Positions 14,981 through 16,858 of a DNA stretch of 16,858 bases are shown piece after piece. The translations under genes and the position numbers were made by a program. The number at the start of each line of letters is the position of its first letter. Within the stretch, counting starts at the first letter, position 1. This DNA comes from SLQH01 sp964612995. Lineage in GTDB: Bacteria > Planctomycetota > UBA11346. The notes below the pieces were generated by a model. It worked only from the letters and a program-made list of their open reading frames with translations, did not search any database and was not told where the DNA came from. The stretch lies in assembly GCA_964612995.1 (NCBI GenBank), contig CAZTGE010000090.1, positions 1 through 16,858 of the forward strand, read 5' to 3'.

Positions 14981-15003
14981 CCATAAAGGACACCCGCATA
15001 TTG
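14981..15003 (-). repeat. REP-like element upstream of the RAYT (inverted copy)
   Basis: Contains ATAAAGGACACCCGC followed by ATATTG. The 15-base core is the exact reverse complement of the core in the two copies after the transposase (16012-16075). The transposase gene starts 32 bases further on. Its -35-like TTGACA (15001-15006) overlaps the end of the element, but no good -10 follows. Confidence 0.8.
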
Positions 15004-15034
15004 ACACGCAGCGGTTCCTGGCGAGTCTTGGTCC

Positions 15035-16021
15035 ATGACGCGAGCCCGTTCTGATGTGATCCCGGATCTCAGTGGAGGTGTGTTTCATCTTGTTACGCGT
15101 TGCGTCCGTTGTGAACGGCTGCTGGATCGCAGCGGCCGGAAGGCGTTGCTGTGCCGTGGCCTGTCTGGGTGGCTCCGACACATGGGTATCGATCTGCTGG
15201 CATATGCGATTATGGGCAACCATGTGCATCTGGTGGTCCGACTGCGGCCCGATGTGGTGGGTGGTTGGGCTGCGCGGGAGGTCGCGCGGCATGCCCTGGC
15301 CGTGCTTCCGGTTCGCAGCGGCCCATCCCTGGAGCCGCTGAAGGTGACACCTGCGGTGATCGAACGCTACGCAGAGGATGCCGGGTGGGTGGCACAACAG
15401 CGTGTCCGCCTGTCATCGCCGAGCTGGTTGCTGCGCCTGGTGAAGCAGGACGTGTCGCGACGCGCTAACGCGGAGGATGGGTGCACGGGCCACTTCTGGG
15501 AGAAGCGGTTCACCAGCGTGGCGGTACTGGATGCTGGCGCCACGTTGGCCTGCATGATCTACGTCGATCTGAATCCGCTGCGTGCGGGCCTGGTGGAGTG
15601 CCCGGAGACATCCACGTTCACCAGCATCCGGCATCGGGTCGCGCGACTCCGCAGCGGCACGCGGAGTGATCTGGAGGCCGAGGACAGCGAGTTGGGCGCG
15701 CAGTTGGTCGCGATGCCGAAATGCGCCCCACCCCATCTCTGGACCGGTGCGCAGGAACGTTGGGCATTGGGCGAAGGTGACTACCTGGACATCCTCGACG
15801 AAACAGCCCGGCAGGTGGCAGCCGGGAAACGGGGCGCAATGTCTGCTGCGTCCCGGCCTCTGCTCGATCGCCTTGGTATCGCACCAACTGCGTGGATGCA
15901 CTCGATGGCACAAGGTGGAAGCATGCTCGGATCCGCTCTTGGAGGCCCAGAGGCCCGGCAGCGATGGGCAGAAAGTCGTGGCCAGAAGTGGGCCGCCGAC
16001 AAGTCCGGGCTATGGAAATAA
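15035..16021 (+). CDS. REP-associated tyrosine transposase (RAYT, Y1/IS200-like family)
   Basis: A 328-residue single-strand HUH transposase related to IS200/IS605 TnpA. RAYTs are thought to move short REP palindromes instead of themselves. Visible: GGVFHLVTRCVRCERLL (14-30), the metal-binding HUH pair in AYAIMGNHVHLVV (His63 and His65), a FWEKRF segment (154-159), and CMIYVDLNPLRAGLVE (173-188), where Tyr176 is a candidate nucleophile. A tail of about 130 residues ends in GLWK. The gene ends inside the first downstream REP-like copy, which supplies the TAA stop. The ribosome-binding site before ATG 15035 is weak. The codons look less GC-biased than in flanking genes, in keeping with acquisition. 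It is intact as far as I can tell. Confidence 0.9.
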   Translation: MTRARSDVIPDLSGGVFHLVTRCVRCERLLDRSGRKALLCRGLSGWLRHMGIDLLAYAIMGNHVHLVVRLRPDVVGGWAAREVARHALAVLPVRSGPSLEPLKVTPAVIERYAEDAGWVAQQRVRLSSPSWLLRLVKQDVSRRANAEDGCTGHFWEKRFTSVAVLDAGATLACMIYVDLNPLRAGLVECPETSTFTSIRHRVARLRSGTRSDLEAEDSELGAQLVAMPKCAPPHLWTGAQERWALGEGDYLDILDETARQVAAGKRGAMSAASRPLLDRLGIAPTAWMHSMAQGGSMLGSALGGPEARQRWAESRGQKWAADKSGLWK

Positions 16022-16075
16022 GCGGGTGTCCTTTATTGGGTGCCATGGAAATAAGCGGGTGTCCTTTATTGGGTG
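16012..16075 (+). repeat. Two tandem REP-like copies downstream of the RAYT
   Basis: Two identical 31-base copies at 16012-16042 and 16045-16075, separated by CC (33-base period). Each contains AATAAGCGGGTGTCCTTTATT. The ends AATAA and TTATT pair and GG/CC can pair around GTGT, forming an imperfect hairpin like other REPs. They are inverted relative to the upstream copy at 14981-15003, so the transposase is bracketed. The first copy holds the transposase stop codon, and the second puts an in-frame TAA (16052-16054) before the STAS remnant. Confidence 0.9.
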
Positions 16076-16315
16076 GGTGCCCCCCTGGTGACCCACAGCC
16101 GCCGGCTCTGCCTCGAGTTGTTCCGGCCACCGGAGGCGATCATGAAGGTGCTGCGTATCGTCGGGACCGATCGCTTCCTGCAGATCCACGCCGACATGCG
16201 CGGGGCCCTGGCCGACCTGGTCCATCGTGGGCGCCTCGCCGCGCGCCGCAGCGGCGGCCATCGCATCCGGCGCGAGACCGACGTGCACCGCCCGCCGGTG
16301 GCCAACGGCGGCTGA
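16055..16315 (+). pseudogene. 5'-truncated STAS-domain (anti-sigma antagonist-like) gene
   Basis: The frame to the stop at 16313-16315 reads THSRRLCLELFRPPEAIMKV followed by LRIVGTDRFLQIHADMRGAL. This is the pattern of the C-terminal third of a STAS domain (hydrophobic strand, then P-E-hydrophobic-x-x-VL-x-x-x-G-x-D-R-hydrophobic, then IH-x-D). The front of the domain is missing: the REP-like repeat starts at once upstream and contributes an in-frame stop at 16052. I could not find the missing half on the other side of the transposase. A GGAGG at 16132-16136 precedes ATG 16142, so a 57-residue peptide could still be made. The gene converges on proB, with five bases between the stops. Confidence 0.5.
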
Positions 16316-16320
16316 GGCGC

Positions 16321-16858
16321 TCAGATCAGCAAGAGGTCATCGCGATGGACCGCGGCCTTGGGCAGCGCGTGGCCGAGGCGTTTGCGCGCCTGATCGCTGC
16401 GCAAGCCGGCGATCGCACGCAGCTCATCGGCCGAGAGCCCGGTCATGCCGCGGGCGATGACCCGCCCCGCGGGCCCGGCGATGGCGACCGTGTCGCCGCG
16501 CGCGAAGCGGCCCTCCACCGACACGATGCCGGCGCACAACAGACTGCGGCCGCGCTCACGCAAGGCCGTCACCGCCCCGGCGTCGATGATCAGGGTGCCG
16601 CGGATCGCCCGCGCCAGCGCCAGCCAGCGTCGGCGCGAGCCCGAACCCGTGCGTGCCGACGGCGCGGCGCGGCTGCCCACCTCCTCGCCGCAGAGGACCC
16701 GCATGATCACCTCCGGTTCGCGCGCATCGGCGATCACCGTCTCCACCCCGGCTCCGGTGGCCAGGCGCACGGCCTCGAGCTTGGAGCGCATCCCGCCGCG
16801 GCCGCGCGCACCGCCGCCACCGGCCGCGGCGATCATCGCCGGGGTCACCGGCGGGATC
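16321..16858 (-). CDS. proB: Glutamate 5-kinase, C-terminal part (runs off the right edge)
   Basis: The last 179 codons or so of ProB, which phosphorylates glutamate to glutamyl-5-phosphate, the first step of proline synthesis. Visible: GRGGMRSKLEAVRLATGAGV (the conserved G-x-GGM-x-x-K loop of the kinase domain), ETVIADAREPEVIMRVLCGEEVGS without the first two residues of some homologues, then a PUA domain from about GTLIIDAGAVTALRERGRSL to the end, closing with HRDDLLLI as in the family. The frame is open to the window edge (IPPVTPAMIAAAGG), so the start lies outside; the GTG at 16848 is internal. Proline is a common compatible solute precursor in halophiles, but that link is only suggestive here. 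Confidence 0.95.
   Translation of the reverse strand, partial: IPPVTPAMIAAAGGGGARGRGGMRSKLEAVRLATGAGVETVIADAREPEVIMRVLCGEEVGSRAAPSARTGSGSRRRWLALARAIRGTLIIDAGAVTALRERGRSLLCAGIVSVEGRFARGDTVAIAGPAGRVIARGMTGLSADELRAIAGLRSDQARKRLGHALPKAAVHRDDLLLI

Noticed and set aside
16010..16288. Minus-strand frame ending in duplicated HPIKDTRLFP
   Set aside because: The duplicated peptide is only the translated REP-like repeat and the rest is opposite the STAS remnant.

Overview
The window is GC-rich (about two thirds G+C by eye) and looks chromosomal. The proteins (LigA, PpsA, ProB, an HPF/RaiA-like protein) and a REP-associated transposase suggest a gammaproteobacterium, possibly a halophilic member near the Ectothiorhodospiraceae. 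That placement is inferred from protein character only and is not tested.

Layout. Bases 1-709 hold a structured intergenic repeat (unit A) and a leader. Bases 710-2610 hold a 92-residue orphan overlapping by one base a PTS enzyme I-like gene. Bases 2611-3072 hold repeat unit B between convergent genes. ligA follows on the minus strand (3073-5076), then repeat unit C. Bases 5431-8615 are a plus-strand operon: DUF72 protein, divergent glycerol-3-phosphate dehydrogenase, glycerol kinase. Bases 8730-11506 hold an HPF/RaiA-like gene and ppsA. A TVP38/VTT membrane protein (minus) is divergent from a pair made of an unknown membrane protein and a uronate dehydrogenase-like SDR (12452-13982). Bases 13983-16315 are an accessory patch: a gene frameshifted in a C8 run, a CACAGAG-type repeat, a RAYT transposase flanked by inverted REP-like sequences, and a STAS-domain gene that has lost its 5' end. 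The right edge holds the 3' part of proB on the minus strand.

How the genes connect. Much of the metabolism meets at the triose-phosphate/PEP node: GlpK and the GpsA-like enzyme link glycerol, glycerol-3-phosphate and DHAP; PpsA makes PEP; the enzyme I-like protein would use PEP as phosphoryl donor. The promoter regions before the HPF-like/ppsA genes and before the membrane protein/SDR pair share a TACAC-GTGTA dyad exactly 17 bases upstream of a -10-like hexamer, suggesting a common regulator.

The most unusual signal is the intergenic repeat at about 92-264, 2623-2858 and 5152-5275. It is a fixed chain of triloop hairpins whose stems differ between copies through paired, compensating changes, so the fold appears to be conserved. 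The RAYT with its own REP-like sequences, and the frameshift at the C8 run, are the next most interesting.
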